Part shown: positions 24,632-34,421 of the stretch, piece after piece
How positions within the stretch are numbered: position 1 is the stretch's first letter
How the letters are laid out: every line of letters begins with the position of its first letter
Assembly: GCA_028714175.1 (NCBI GenBank)
Contig: JAQTMV010000017.1
Location: 1-39,704 of the forward strand
DNA: 39,704 nucleotides
From: Methylococcales bacterium
Lineage (GTDB): Bacteria > Pseudomonadota > Gammaproteobacteria > Methylococcales > Methylomonadaceae
Reading direction: 5' to 3'
Program-made: the position numbers and the translations under genes
Notes under the pieces: generated by a model
What the model was told of the DNA's origin: nothing
The model's database searches: none
The model's input: the letters and a program-made list of their open reading frames with translations, nothing else

Positions 24632-25414
24632 CTACGTGGAAATTCCTGCACAGCGGCTCTCAAGCGCCCCGCACAACGATTCGACGACCATTTTGCGTAG
24701 TTCAGTCCAGTATCGGCCTGCCCTGATAATGTGCTCCTGGTTGATCTCCAACTCGATGCCCACATAGGCATCGGGTGGCAGCCGCCGACGAAACCAGGCG
24801 GTTAGCCCATCCCCTTTACCTTCATAAGGGTAATTGCGACGGACGCTGAGATCGGGCGCGCAAGCCTTGAGGGCTACCTTCCAACGCGCGCACAGCTCCA
24901 CCTCGCCCGGCCGGGCCGGGTCATAAAGCAGGCCGATATCGGCATATCGTACCTTGCCGTCCAGTTCGGGAGTAAAGCTGTGGGACGAGAGGTGGATCAC
25001 CTGGCCGTGGTCCGCGATCGCCTGCCTGACCAAGTGCTCCGCTCGCGCGCGATACGGCTGGTAATAGTGCTTCAATATCCGCTGCCGCGTCTCGGCTGGC
25101 GCGTTACGGGTCGCTTCGGAATGGAGATGCGGATGGCCGACTGATCGATTCAGGTCAACGAGCAAACGGCTTACGGTGGAAGCCATCAACGGTGCTGCAA
25201 GTGCCGTTGCCAGAGCTCTTGCCATGATGAGCGCACCGGCGTCAAAGCCACGGTGGGTGTCCAACTGCGCCTGATGAGCATGAAACAGGTCACGATACGC
25301 CCTGGGAATCCGGTTGCCGCCATGCTCGCAAGTAATCACAAAGCCCTGACTGCCACATTCATTTGCGCGTCCACCCAACGCCGCAGTCTCCGTGCACATG
25401 TTCAGTGGCCTCAC
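24632..25414 (-). CDS. N-formylglutamate amidohydrolase family protein
   Basis: A 260-residue member of the N-formylglutamate amidohydrolase family. It shows CEHGGNRIPRAYRD, HRGFDAGA, VDLNRSVGHPHLHSEATR, IHLSSHSFTP and ADIGLLYDPARPGE in the family order, with the metal-binding His and Glu residues included. The classical enzyme HutG hydrolyses N-formylglutamate in histidine breakdown, but no hut genes are here. Its four-base ATGA overlap with the upstream Anbu gene suggests instead that it acts on a product or peptide of the Anbu system. The start at 25414 is supported by that overlap. Confidence 0.9.
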   Translation of the reverse strand: MRPLNMCTETAALGGRANECGSQGFVITCEHGGNRIPRAYRDLFHAHQAQLDTHRGFDAGALIMARALATALAAPLMASTVSRLLVDLNRSVGHPHLHSEATRNAPAETRQRILKHYYQPYRARAEHLVRQAIADHGQVIHLSSHSFTPELDGKVRYADIGLLYDPARPGEVELCARWKVALKACAPDLSVRRNYPYEGKGDGLTAWFRRRLPPDAYVGIELEINQEHIIRAGRYWTELRKMVVESLCGALESRCAGIST

Positions 25415-26136
25415 CAGTCCAGGTTGGGCAGTCGGCTGAACACCTGTCGCGTACCTTCAGTCCATTGCTTGCCGAGCGCGCTGAAATATGCATCCCCCTC
25501 GTCGAAGCGGCGACGCATCCGTACTTCAAAACTGTCACTTTGATAGCAGATCAGATCGATCGGCATGCCGACGGACAAATTACTGCACATCGTTGAATCA
25601 AACGAGACGAGGACACATTTTGCGGCATCGTTCAGACAGGTCGAGCGGGTAATTACCCTATCAATAATTGGCTTCCCGTATTTGGTTTCCCCGGTCTGGA
25701 AATAGGGCGTCTCAAGGCTTGCCTCGATAAAGTTGCCCTGCGTATAGATCCGGAAAAGGCGCGGCGCCTCGCCCGCGATCTGGCCGCCAAGTATGAACGA
25801 AGCGTTAAAGCTGATAGCACTGGCTGCCAAGTGTTGGCCGTCGCGCCGATCAACGTCACGCATTGCGTCCGCCACCAGCATCGCAGCATCGAACATGGAC
25901 TCTGCGCGCCATAGATTGGGTGCATCGTCCTTGGCATTCCGCTGTTTCAGCACGCTTATGACGGCCTGTGTCCCTGCCAGGTTGCCCGAACTTAATAGAG
26001 CGATGACCCGGTCACCAGCGCGTTCAAATACGGTCATCTTGCAGAAACGCGCAAAATTGTCAACCCCGGCATGGGTACGCGAGTCCGACGCAAATACCAG
26101 GCCGGTGTCGAGCTTTATGCCTATACAGTAAGTCAT
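25411..26136 (-). CDS. anbu: Anbu: proteasome-type protease
   Basis: A 241-residue Ntn-fold proteasome-like protease. Removal of Met would expose Thr2 as the nucleophile (MTYCIGIKLDTGLVFASDSR). The family Asp (near 18, ASDSRTHAG) and Lys (near 34, FCKM) are in place. Anbu is the ancestral beta-subunit relative found in many proteobacteria, forming spiral oligomers; its natural substrate is not settled. It is the first gene of a three-gene minus-strand operon with amidohydrolase and transglutaminase genes. AGAGAG before ATG can serve as the ribosome site. The ATP-grasp and alpha-E genes usual in Anbu loci are not in the adjacent sequence. Confidence 0.92.
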   Translation of the reverse strand: MTYCIGIKLDTGLVFASDSRTHAGVDNFARFCKMTVFERAGDRVIALLSSGNLAGTQAVISVLKQRNAKDDAPNLWRAESMFDAAMLVADAMRDVDRRDGQHLAASAISFNASFILGGQIAGEAPRLFRIYTQGNFIEASLETPYFQTGETKYGKPIIDRVITRSTCLNDAAKCVLVSFDSTMCSNLSVGMPIDLICYQSDSFEVRMRRRFDEGDAYFSALGKQWTEGTRQVFSRLPNLDW

Positions 26137-26570
26137 GGATACATCTCTCTGTTCATAGTTCTCAAGACAAGTCCTGCCTCACTTGATTATAAGCGTGTGT
26201 CGGGTGGGGGCCGACGTCCCGATTGTTGGGGACGAGCAGTTCCACCACACTTCTGGATGCTAATTTCATTGCCGACATATTCCCCCCTTCCATACAGCGC
26301 ATGATAGTGACTGCATGGTTTATACGGATTTATTTTTTATTTTATCCGATTTTCCTGGTTTTGTCTGTACGTTGTCGCACGTAGTGCGATTACTGCGTCG
26401 ATCGCGGTGGTGGTTACCGGTGTGTTGGCCCACTGTAGTTATTTATATCTGAACCTGCTGATTTATCGGTTTAAAAAAACTGGTTGTGTAATTCAAAGTT
26501 CAGAATTCATAATCATCAATGAGTATGAAAAACTTATGGATAAAGATAAAAATTACTCATGCCCTTGTTT
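26137..26570. other. 434-base stretch without a recognisable gene
   Basis: It should contain the Anbu promoter. An open frame on the plus strand (around 26310-26480) reads a hydrophobic stretch, TASIAVVVTGVLAHCSYLYL, that could be debris of a membrane protein, but it has no reliable start and I do not assign it. A short palindrome, TCGCAC-GTA-GTGCGA, lies at 26375-26389. Confidence 0.4.
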
Positions 26571-26909
26571 TCAGTTAATCCCTACACCGATAACAACCAG
26601 GGCGACGGTTGCCCAGCCCAGTCTGTCCATATATTCCCGTAATTTTGATTCGAGCTTGGCGCCGCCGGCCGCCAGTAACATCGCTACCAGAAAAAACCGA
26701 CTGCCTCGACCGATGATTGATGCCAATACAAAAGGCACAAATACCATACTCAGAGTGCCAGTGGCGATGGTAAAACCTTGTAACGGATAGGGGAAAACCC
26801 GGCGACAAATACCGCCCAAAAGCCCCAGTCTTCAAACCAGCTTTTTGTTGTCAAATAACTTTACCAATAATGAATGGTTCAAGGCTTTATCATATAATTT
26901 TTGAAACAT
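26571..26909 (-). pseudogene. Decayed yqaA-like (VTT/DedA-type) gene, copy 2 attached to pcm
   Basis: ATG 26909 lies 2 bases after the pcm stop and starts MFQKLYDKALNHS, the normal N-terminus of YqaA-like proteins. About 100 residues of the middle are then missing. After a shift in the AAAAA run near 26850 the sequence reads SWFEDWGFWAVFVAGFSP, then a second shift in a T-run, then FTIATGTLSMVFVPFVLAS to the natural end at a TGA (26573-26571). Intact YqaA-like proteins are about 190-200 residues. The tight spacing shows that yqaA once followed pcm in this operon. The 3' part is repeated at 22709-22954. Confidence 0.8.
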
Positions 26910-26911
26910 GT

Positions 26912-27574
26912 TTATTCTTTTCCTGATAAAAAAGGTACAAAAGTGACGGATTCCAGTTGTTCGACATGATAACCACTTTCGATACGAGTCACTCTCTGCA
27001 GGGATTGTTTGCCGCTCTTGCCTATAGGGATAACCATAACCCCGCCAACGGCCAGTTGCTGTAACAATACCGACGGAATTTCAGCGGGAGCGGCTGACGC
27101 AAGAATGCCATCGAACGGCGCATAATCCGGCCAGCCTAAACCGCCATCACTATACAGGAAACTGATATTCTTAAGTTTTAAATCCCATAAATTGCTTTTC
27201 GCTTTTTTCTGCAGCGGCAAGATTCTTTCCACCGAATATACGTGATCGACCAGTTGCGCCAAAACAGCCGTCTGATATCCGCAACCCGTGCCAATTTCAA
27301 GCACTTTGCCTAAATGACCGGCAACACCCAATAACAATTCGGTCATTTTTGCAACGATATAGGGTTGGGAAATAGTCTGATTGTAACCAATGGGCAGCGA
27401 AGTATCTTCATAAGCCCTGCTGGCCAACGCCTCATCCATAAAAATATGTCTGGGTGTATCGCGCATAATCTCCAGAATTTTATTATTGCGAATACCCTGC
27501 TCCGACAAGCGTTTAATCATACGCTCACGCGTACGCAGTGAAGTCATGCCTATGCCTTGCAGGCTCGAATTCAT
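26912..27574 (-). CDS. pcm: Protein-L-isoaspartate O-methyltransferase
   Basis: A 220-residue SAM-dependent repair enzyme that methylates isoaspartyl residues in damaged proteins. The substrate loop reads [18 protein letters not shown], the SAM motif I reads [16 protein letters not shown], and the later part reads [14 protein letters not shown]. Length is typical. Its ATG overlaps the surE stop by four bases (27571-27574), so the pair is translationally coupled, the usual order in gammaproteobacteria. Confidence 0.96.
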   Translation of the reverse strand: MNSSLQGIGMTSLRTRERMIKRLSEQGIRNNKILEIMRDTPRHIFMDEALASRAYEDTSLPIGYNQTISQPYIVAKMTELLLGVAGHLGKVLEIGTGCGYQTAVLAQLVDHVYSVERILPLQKKAKSNLWDLKLKNISFLYSDGGLGWPDYAPFDGILASAAPAEIPSVLLQQLAVGGVMVIPIGKSGKQSLQRVTRIESGYHVEQLESVTFVPFLSGKE

Positions 27575-28326
27575 AAATCACTCTCCTTAGGCAACCATGC
27601 CTTTAACGCATTGATGCGTTCATACCATGTTAAATCTATTTGTAACGGCGTAACCGACACATAACCTGCATTGATAGCATAAAAATCCGTCCCGGGGCCT
27701 GCATCCTGTTCTGCACCTGGCGGCCCTACCCAGTAAATAATTCGTCCGCGCGGGTCCGCACTTTTTACCACCGGCTCCGATTTGTGCCGCAATCCAAGTC
27801 GCGTTGCCTGATAGCCTTTCAGGTTTTTTATAGCAACGTCAGGCACGTTGACATTAAGAATAGTATCTTGTGGCAAAGGATGCTTGATCAATCGCTTTAA
27901 TAACGTTACTGCAACCTGCGCTGCTGTTTCAAAATAACAAGGATTACTGCCTGCCAAAGAAATGGCAACAGCCGGAAGACCTAAAAACCGCCCCTCGGTT
28001 GCCGCTGCAACAGTACCCGAATAAAGCACGTCATCACCGAGGTTGGCGCCATGATTAATACCCGCAAAAACCATATCAGGCTCTTTATCCAGAAAACCTG
28101 TTATCGCCAAATGCACGCAATCGGTAGGTGTACCATCTACTTTAATAAATCCGTTATCCGCTGTATAGGCGCGCAAGGGCATTTCCAGCGTTAAGGAATT
28201 GCTTGCAGCACTGCGGTTTCTATCTGGTGCAACCACCGATATTTCGGCATGGGCACGCAAGGCATTGGCCAAGGCAGTGAGACCTTCAGCCAGGTACCCG
28301 TCATCATTACTTAACAATATATGCAT
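27571..28326 (-). CDS. surE: 5'-nucleotidase SurE
   Basis: A 251-residue metal-dependent nucleotidase/polyphosphatase of stationary-phase survival. The N-terminal metal site is [13 protein letters not shown], with SNRSAASN-like [14 protein letters not shown] and [10 protein letters not shown], and the [22 protein letters not shown] stretch is complete in the family order. It leads the surE-pcm-(yqaA) operon and is divergent from the Smr gene, with 73 bases between them. Confidence 0.96.
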   Translation of the reverse strand: MHILLSNDDGYLAEGLTALANALRAHAEISVVAPDRNRSAASNSLTLEMPLRAYTADNGFIKVDGTPTDCVHLAITGFLDKEPDMVFAGINHGANLGDDVLYSGTVAAATEGRFLGLPAVAISLAGSNPCYFETAAQVAVTLLKRLIKHPLPQDTILNVNVPDVAIKNLKGYQATRLGLRHKSEPVVKSADPRGRIIYWVGPPGAEQDAGPGTDFYAINAGYVSVTPLQIDLTWYERINALKAWLPKESDL

Positions 28327-28399
28327 TATATTCGCCTTGAAGCCGAATAAGCTATAAAATTGATCATCTTAGCAACAATACACAACAAAATCAGCTTTC

Positions 28400-28966
28400 G
28401 TGGCAAAAAAAACACTAACCTCAGAAGAAAGTGATCTATTTCGACATGCCATTGGTAAAGTGCGCTCAGTAATAAGCGATAAGGTCTTGTTAAAAAGGGA
28501 AAATAAACCCAAGCCTTACCCTGTTAGTATAAGCGCCGATTCCGATGCTGCTGCAAGGAAATCAGGTGCTGCGACAATAGAAGTTGAAAAGGTCGGACTT
28601 GAAGATAGCCTGAGCTTTATCACACCGGGTTTGCAAAATAATGTATTAAAAAAATTGCGCAGGGGTTATTTTGGCCTGGATGCGGAGATTGATCTGCATG
28701 GCCTGAACAGTAATGAAGCTCAACGGCAACTGCTGCACTTTTTACATAGCTGTGTCGAAGAGGGTTGCCGCTGTGTGCATATCGTTCATGGCAAAGGCTA
28801 TCGTTCAGCTGACAATCACCCTGTTCTAAAGAATAATCTTAACTTGTGGCTGCGGCAACATAACGATGTCCAGGCTTTTTGTTCCGCATCGCCCAAATAC
28901 GGCGGTACCGGCGCTGTTTTTGTTTTGCTGCAGTCAGCGGAGAAATATAACCATCACACCCGGTAA
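28400..28966 (+). CDS. Smr-domain DNA endonuclease/mismatch-related protein
   Basis: A 188-residue protein with a C-terminal Smr domain (about 95-185). Key patterns are DAEIDLHGLNSNEAQRQL, VHIVHGKG and the end SASPKYGGTGAVFVLL, including the LDLHG- and HGxG-type motifs of this domain. The N-terminal half is charged. Stand-alone Smr proteins (SmrA/SmrB, YfcN-like) have nicking or RNA-cleaving activity; the E. coli SmrB protein cuts mRNA at collided ribosomes. Which applies here is open. GTG 28400 is the start; it is preceded by no strong ribosome site. Confidence 0.9.
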   Translation: MAKKTLTSEESDLFRHAIGKVRSVISDKVLLKRENKPKPYPVSISADSDAAARKSGAATIEVEKVGLEDSLSFITPGLQNNVLKKLRRGYFGLDAEIDLHGLNSNEAQRQLLHFLHSCVEEGCRCVHIVHGKGYRSADNHPVLKNNLNLWLRQHNDVQAFCSASPKYGGTGAVFVLLQSAEKYNHHTR

Positions 28967-28998
28967 TCGGTTTTAGGCGCTGGACATTTTTCCCGTTA

Positions 28999-30261
28999 TT
29001 AAACAGCACTTCCTGGTCGAAGTTTATTCGTTGTTTGATTGCCGGAAGGTTTGCATGAGTGCTTAACATTGCTTCCGGGCCGTTGTGCGCGTGGAGGCTC
29101 GGGGGGTATCGGTGGTGCAAACTCAGATGCTTCGAAACCGGCAATCTGTTCGCGTTTAATCGGTGTGCCAATCAGCTTTTCAATCAGGCGCAAAGTACTG
29201 TATTCATCATGTGATACCAAGGATATGGCCTGCCCTGCTTCCCCCGCACGTCCTGTTCGCCCTATTCTATGCACATAATCAGAGGGTGAACGGGGTAGTT
29301 CAAAATTAACCACATGCGGCAGTAGCGTGATATCAATGCCTCGAGCCGCCACATCGGTAGCCACCAGCACCCTGATTTCACCCGCCTTGAAACCTGCCAA
29401 GGCGCCGGTTCTCGCGGCCTGGCTTTTATTGCCATGAATGGCGGCGGCTTTAATGTCAACCTTATTAAGTTTTTCAGCGAGTCGATTAGCGCCGTGTTTT
29501 GTGCTGGTAAACACTAACACCTGTTGCCAATTATTGGTTTTTATCAAATGACAGAGTAACTCGGTTTTGTTGGCCTTATTGCAGAGAAAAGCTATTTGTT
29601 CAACCATTTCTGCGGCGGTGTTACGAGCCGCCACTTCAATTTTTATCGGATTAACCAGCAAACCTGTAGTAAGCTTTCGTATATCTTCGGAAAAAGTCGC
29701 AGAAAACAACAGGTTTTGACGCTTTTTCGGCAGCAAGGCGATAATTTTGCGTATATCGCGAATAAAGCCCATATCCAGCATGCGGTCTGCTTCATCCAGG
29801 ACGAGTGTTTCCACTTTATCCAGTTTGACTGCATTTTGGTTGGCTAAATCCAGCAGTCGTCCTGGTGTCGCCACCAGCACATCGACACCGCCTCTTAATC
29901 GCATCATCTGAGGATTTATTTTTACCCCGCCAAATACGACTTCGGTTTTTAAGCGAGGATGCAAGTGCGCTCCGTACTTGCTTACCGATTCCCCGACTTG
30001 TGCGGCAAGCTCGCGGGTTGGCGTTAATATCAACACTCTGACCGGACGATTATTACCGTAAGCCTTTAGCGATAATCGATGCAGAATGGGTAAAGCAAAA
30101 CCGGCGGTTTTTCCAGTGCCGGTCTGGGCGGCAGCCAGAAGATCGTGTCCCTTCAAAACTGCGGGAATGGCCTGTAATTGAATAGGGGATGGCGTAGAAT
30201 AGCCGGCTTCAGCAATAGCACGCAAGAGAGGATCAGATAATCCGAGTTTGGAAAATGGCAT
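28999..30261 (-). CDS. rhlE: DEAD-box RNA helicase, RhlE-like
   Basis: A 420-residue DEAD-box ATPase that unwinds RNA. All motifs are in order: Q-motif region [11 protein letters not shown], Walker [42 protein letters not shown] and [11 protein letters not shown] proline-rich tail, [17 protein letters not shown], followed by a basic, Asn/Gln-rich end fits the RhlE branch rather than SrmB or CsdA. It is convergent with the Smr gene, 32 bases apart. Confidence 0.93.
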   Translation of the reverse strand: MPFSKLGLSDPLLRAIAEAGYSTPSPIQLQAIPAVLKGHDLLAAAQTGTGKTAGFALPILHRLSLKAYGNNRPVRVLILTPTRELAAQVGESVSKYGAHLHPRLKTEVVFGGVKINPQMMRLRGGVDVLVATPGRLLDLANQNAVKLDKVETLVLDEADRMLDMGFIRDIRKIIALLPKKRQNLLFSATFSEDIRKLTTGLLVNPIKIEVAARNTAAEMVEQIAFLCNKANKTELLCHLIKTNNWQQVLVFTSTKHGANRLAEKLNKVDIKAAAIHGNKSQAARTGALAGFKAGEIRVLVATDVAARGIDITLLPHVVNFELPRSPSDYVHRIGRTGRAGEAGQAISLVSHDEYSTLRLIEKLIGTPIKREQIAGFEASEFAPPIPPEPPRAQRPGSNVKHSCKPSGNQTTNKLRPGSAV

Positions 30262-30459
30262 AGTAATGGAATCTCAGTTGAAAGGCTGCTATTGATTTAT
30301 GGCTTGCAGCACTGTGTAAAGGATGAATAAAAAGGTGCATAAATATACCTCAATTTGTCTAGATCAGAAGGGTAAATCAGCTCAACTATACGTTAAGCCC
30401 TTGAATGTCAGATAGCTTTTTACAAGACTTTGAGTCACTAACCGGGTTGTAAATATTAT

Positions 30460-30475
30460 GAATCAGGCTTGATTC
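30460..30475 (-). terminator. Weak terminator-like hairpin after parC
   Basis: GAATCA and TGATTC form a 6-bp stem with a 4-base loop, 20 bases past the parC stop. On the minus strand it is followed by an AT-rich run, ATAATATTT. The U-run is imperfect, so the call is tentative. The 234-base gap to rhlE holds no gene. Confidence 0.3.
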
Positions 30476-30495
30476 TCGGCTGAGATATCGCCTGT

Positions 30496-32727
30496 CTATT
30501 CACATTCCAAACCATCAACACGCTGAAAGCCTCTGGGCAAGCCTAAACCTCTTTTGGCCCGGCTGCCGGAATAATGTTCTATATCCGCTGCTTTTAACGT
30601 TAAAAACCGCTTGCCTGATACGACTTTTAATGGACTTTGTTCGGATATCGCTACCGCCGCAACCACATAATCCTTGCCGGCCGCCAGATCAGCTGCGGGA
30701 ATCTGTATCAGCTTATTGCCTTTGCCGCGCGCCAATGCGGGTAAATCGGCTATCGGGAATATCAGTAACCGGCCCTGTAAGGTAACGACGGCGAGCAAAT
30801 CAGACTCATTATGTATCGGTGCGGGCTTTAAAACCTTCGCGCCAGGGGGCAGCGTAATCAGCAACTTACCGGCCTTGTTCTTGCTCAATAATTCTTTTAG
30901 CTGGACTCTGAAACCATAACCAAAATGACTGGCAAGCACATACCAGTCATCGGCATTACCGCAAAGCAAATGGGTAAACAATGCACCCGCAGGCGGATTG
31001 AGCCGCCCTGTCAATGGCTCGCCCTGCGTTCTCGCTGAAGGCAAATCGTGGGCAGAGGTACTGTAAGCGCGGCCCGTAGAATCAAGTATATAAACGGGTT
31101 GCGTCGATCTGCTTTTTACCGCATCCAGAAAGCCGTCACCGGAACGGTAGCTCAAACTTTCCACATCAATATCATGGCCTTTGGCCGCTCTGATCCAGCC
31201 TTTTTGTGACAGAATAATGGTTACGGGTTCATTAATTATTAACGCAGTAGTTTCCAGTGCTTGTGCCGCGACTCTTGCAACAATCGGCGAACGGCGGTCA
31301 TCGCCATACTGCTCGGCATCCCGTTCAATTTCTTTTCTTATCAGGCGATTCAATAAACGCGAAGAACCCAGGGTTTTCTCCAGCGCTACGCGTTCTTTTT
31401 CCAGTGCATCCTGCTCGCCACAAATCCTCATCTCTTCCAGCTTGGCCAGATGTCTTAATTTTAACTCCAGTATCGCTTCGGCTTGAACATCGGTAAGACC
31501 GAAGCGCGCCATCAACACCGGCTTGGGATACTCTTCGTTACGAATTATGGCGATGACTTCATCAATATTCAGATAGGCGATCAATAAGCCATCGAGTATG
31601 TGCAGCCGCGCCAGCACTTTATCCAGTCGGTACTGCAGACGCCGCCGCACGGTTTCGGTACGAAATCTCAGCCACTCGACGAGAATTTCTCTGAGTCCTT
31701 TAACCTGAGGCCGGCCATCCATGCCGATCATGTTCATATTGACGCGATAGCTTTTTTCCAGATCAGTTGTGGCGAATAAATGTGACATCACCGCATCGGC
31801 ATCGACGCGTTTGGATTTTGGAATGACCAACAAGCGGGTCGGATTTTCATGATCCGATTCATCCCGCAGATCTTCAATCATCGGCAGCTTTTTCGCCAGC
31901 ATCTGCGCGGCTATCTGTTCCAGCAATTTAGCTCCGGAAACCTGATGCGGCAGAGCGGTAATGACGATATTGCCATCTTCCTGCTCATACTTGGCACGCA
32001 TTTTTATCGAGCCGCCACCGTTAATGTACATTTTCTGTATATCCTCGGCAGATGTGATAATTTCAGCATCGGTCGGATAATCGGGGCCTTTGATGTGTCT
32101 GAACAGGGCTTCCACTGTGCTGTCAGGCTCGTCCAGTAACTGGATACAAGCGCCTGCCACTTCCCGGAGGTTATGCGGCGGTATATCCGTTGCCATGCCC
32201 ACAGCAATACCCATCGTGCCGTTAAGCAGGATATTCGGCAATCTTGCCGGCAATAACACCGGCTCTTTTAAAGTCGCATCAAAGTTATCCGACCACTCGA
32301 CTGTGCCCTGTCCCAATTCACTTAGCAAGGTATTCGCATAAGCGGTCAGCCGAGATTCGGTATAGCGCATCGCGGCGAAGGATTTGGGATCATCCGGAGA
32401 TCCCCAGTTACCCTGTCCGTCAATCAGTGGGTAACGGTAAGAGAAATTCTGCGCCATCAACACCATGGCCTCATAACACGCGGAATCACCGTGCGGATGA
32501 TATTTGCCCAACACATCACCCACCGTTCTGGCGGATTTTTTATACTTGGCCAGGGCCGTTAAACCCAGTTCAGACATGGCATAAACAATTCGCCGCTGCA
32601 CCGGTTTCAAGCCATCGGCAATATGCGGCAAAGCCCGGTCGAGAATCACATACATGGAATAATCCAGATAAGCTTTCTCGACAAAATCCTTTAATGGCAG
32701 TTGTTCAAAATTTTCTTGTAAACCCAA
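30496..32727 (-). CDS. parC: DNA topoisomerase IV subunit A
   Basis: A 743-residue type IIA topoisomerase subunit that decatenates chromosomes with ParE. The quinolone-pocket region reads [18 protein letters not shown], with Ser and Glu at the positions equal to E. coli Ser80 and Glu84, so no classical resistance change. The catalytic Tyr lies in [11 protein letters not shown]. The C-terminal beta-pinwheel ends near [15 protein letters not shown]. The start is TTG 32727, directly after the TAA of the thioesterase gene, with GAGG about 13 bases upstream. Confidence 0.95.
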   Translation of the reverse strand: MGLQENFEQLPLKDFVEKAYLDYSMYVILDRALPHIADGLKPVQRRIVYAMSELGLTALAKYKKSARTVGDVLGKYHPHGDSACYEAMVLMAQNFSYRYPLIDGQGNWGSPDDPKSFAAMRYTESRLTAYANTLLSELGQGTVEWSDNFDATLKEPVLLPARLPNILLNGTMGIAVGMATDIPPHNLREVAGACIQLLDEPDSTVEALFRHIKGPDYPTDAEIITSAEDIQKMYINGGGSIKMRAKYEQEDGNIVITALPHQVSGAKLLEQIAAQMLAKKLPMIEDLRDESDHENPTRLLVIPKSKRVDADAVMSHLFATTDLEKSYRVNMNMIGMDGRPQVKGLREILVEWLRFRTETVRRRLQYRLDKVLARLHILDGLLIAYLNIDEVIAIIRNEEYPKPVLMARFGLTDVQAEAILELKLRHLAKLEEMRICGEQDALEKERVALEKTLGSSRLLNRLIRKEIERDAEQYGDDRRSPIVARVAAQALETTALIINEPVTIILSQKGWIRAAKGHDIDVESLSYRSGDGFLDAVKSRSTQPVYILDSTGRAYSTSAHDLPSARTQGEPLTGRLNPPAGALFTHLLCGNADDWYVLASHFGYGFRVQLKELLSKNKAGKLLITLPPGAKVLKPAPIHNESDLLAVVTLQGRLLIFPIADLPALARGKGNKLIQIPAADLAAGKDYVVAAVAISEQSPLKVVSGKRFLTLKAADIEHYSGSRAKRGLGLPRGFQRVDGLECE

Positions 32728-33225
32728 TTAGAACTCATCCTCTGACAGTTCAACAGACAAAGCGCGATTTTTCTCTAAACTTTCCTGACGCAATTTTTTG
32801 CGCACTTCCGCCTCCATATAATGCTTTTTTTCTGCTTCGGTTTCCAGTTGTAATCTGGGCACTTCAATGGATTTTCCCTGTTCATCGATAGCCACCATTG
32901 TAAAATAGCACGAAGTTGTGTGCCTTTTAACATCCGTCCGCAAATCTTCAGCAACTACTTTTACGCCGATTTCCATCGATGACCGGCCAACATGATTAAC
33001 GTGGGCATAAAAAGTCACCAGCTCACCGACATTCACCTGTTGTTTAAAAAAAACCTGATCGAGCGCTGCCGTCACCACATAATTTTTACAATATTTTGCC
33101 GCGCAGGCATAAGCCACCTGATCCAGTAATTTTAATAAAGAACCGCCATGCACATTGCCTGAAAAATTCGCCATATCAGGCGTCATCAACACAGTCATTG
33201 TTAAGGTTTTTTCTTGTTTATTCAT
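32728..33225 (-). CDS. Acyl-CoA thioesterase (YciA-like hotdog fold)
   Basis: A 165-residue hotdog-fold thioesterase from ATG 33225 (TTG 33240 is a longer alternative). The family motif TPDMANFSGNVHGGSLLKLLDQVAYACA carries the Asn and the helix-capping His/Gly/Gly, and VVTAALDQVFFKQQVNVGELV follows. Such enzymes hydrolyse medium- and long-chain acyl-CoA. The C-terminal 30 residues are charged and helical. It abuts the parC start, so the two are probably one transcript. Confidence 0.88.
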   Translation of the reverse strand: MNKQEKTLTMTVLMTPDMANFSGNVHGGSLLKLLDQVAYACAAKYCKNYVVTAALDQVFFKQQVNVGELVTFYAHVNHVGRSSMEIGVKVVAEDLRTDVKRHTTSCYFTMVAIDEQGKSIEVPRLQLETEAEKKHYMEAEVRKKLRQESLEKNRALSVELSEDEF

Positions 33226-33340
33226 TAGAGTATTTAACAAGTTGTGAATATCATTGCTTCTGGCAGTTTATTCAGGTTGCCTGATTTTTGGCAACCCGGC
33301 AAATGAGGTGGGTGCTGATTCCAAAAAATGTCATTTATTT

Positions 33341-33559
33341 TTACCATGAAGGCCATGAAGGACTTGAAGATATTACTGTATTGACTTCATGTAAGTGGAT
33401 TCCAGCAATCCAGAGCCGAGTGTTTTTTTGAACTTCAATTACGCAGCCAATCACTTTGCCTATAGAGATGTAGGTATGGGACGTGAGCAGGAGCGAAAGC
33501 TTTATTCGACAAATCACTAAATTTTCTTCCCTTCATTATCTTCATGGCCTTCATGGTAA
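33341..33559. repeat. MITE-like element with 20-bp inverted ends
   Basis: The 20 bases at 33341-33360 are the exact reverse complement of 33540-33559. Each end is built from about three 9-base units of the type CATGAAGGN (for example CATGAAGGCCATGAAGGA). The 179 bases between hold no gene. It lies in the 404-base gap 33226-33629 between the thioesterase gene and tatD. A nearby hairpin (GGTTGCC and GGCAACC at 33275-33296) belongs to the same gap. The element looks like a non-coding repeat that would fold into one long stem. Confidence 0.65.
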
Positions 33560-33629
33560 TAAAAGCAAGTTATAAACATTATACTGCATCAGCACTCAAT
33601 GAGAGCCAAACACTGGAAGTATTCAAACT

Positions 33630-34409
33630 TTACAGCTGCTTCAGTTTGAATAAAGTATAAAAATTTTCAGTGGATAGATCTGCGATCCTGTTTATCGATG
33701 TTCCACGCAATTCAGCCAGTTGTTCCGCGACATAGCGCACATAAGTCGGATAGTTTGGTCTGCCTCGAAAGGGTACGGGCGCGAGATAAGGCGAATCGGT
33801 TTCAATAAGAAACCGGTCGGCGGGCACTTTTTTCGCCGCTTCCTTGATTTCTTTCGCACTGTTAAAGGTGACGATACCGGAGAAAGAAATATAAAAATTC
33901 AAATCCAGCGCTTTTTTGGCAAATTCCCAGTCCTCGGTAAAACAGTGAATAACGCCGCCTGTTTCACTGGCGCCCTCTTCTTCCAGGATGCGCAAGGTAT
34001 CCTGTTTGGCGGCACGCGTATGAACAATCAGGGGCTTGTTTAACGTCTTTGCAGCGCGGATATGATTTCTGAAACGTTGATGTTGCCACATCAGGTCGCC
34101 TTCGCTGCGAAAATAATCCAGGCCGGTCTCGCCAATGCCAATGACATTATCGGCCTGACCTAAAGCGATGAGTTCATCGACACCGGGATCCTTGCAATCC
34201 TGAACATTCGGATGGACGCCAATGGTTACGGATATCTGCCGGAAACCTGCAACCAAAGCCAGCATTGCCGGGTAGGACTCCAAATCAATCGCTATACATA
34301 ACAAATGTTCAATTTGACTGGCTTTAGCTTCTTGCATGAAACAGGCAAAATCATTTTGATAGGGTTCCAGATCAATACGATCAAGGTGACAATGAGAGTC
34401 AATCAGCAT
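33630..34409 (-). CDS. ycfH: TatD-family metal-dependent DNase/hydrolase
   Basis: A 259-residue TIM-barrel hydrolase of the TatD family. The metal-site motifs IDSHCHLD, IGETGLDYF, PLIVHTRAA, VIHCF and ETDSPYLAPVPFRGRPNYP are all present. Members act as 3'-5' exonucleases or D-aminoacyl-related hydrolases. The order mltG-tmk-holB-pilZ-tatD matches the conserved gammaproteobacterial cluster, where the E. coli counterpart is ycfH. It starts 12 bases after the pilZ stop. Confidence 0.94.
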   Translation of the reverse strand: MLIDSHCHLDRIDLEPYQNDFACFMQEAKASQIEHLLCIAIDLESYPAMLALVAGFRQISVTIGVHPNVQDCKDPGVDELIALGQADNVIGIGETGLDYFRSEGDLMWQHQRFRNHIRAAKTLNKPLIVHTRAAKQDTLRILEEEGASETGGVIHCFTEDWEFAKKALDLNFYISFSGIVTFNSAKEIKEAAKKVPADRFLIETDSPYLAPVPFRGRPNYPTYVRYVAEQLAELRGTSINRIADLSTENFYTLFKLKQL

Positions 34410-34421
34410 GATTAGAGGGCA

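Noticed and set aside
26375..26389. Short palindrome TCGCAC-GTA-GTGCGA
   Set aside because: A 6-bp stem alone is common by chance, and it is not paired with a promoter or a second copy.
26407..26790. 127-residue plus-strand frame over the yqaA fragment
   Set aside because: It is antisense to the yqaA remnant, whose family residues are clear on the minus strand.
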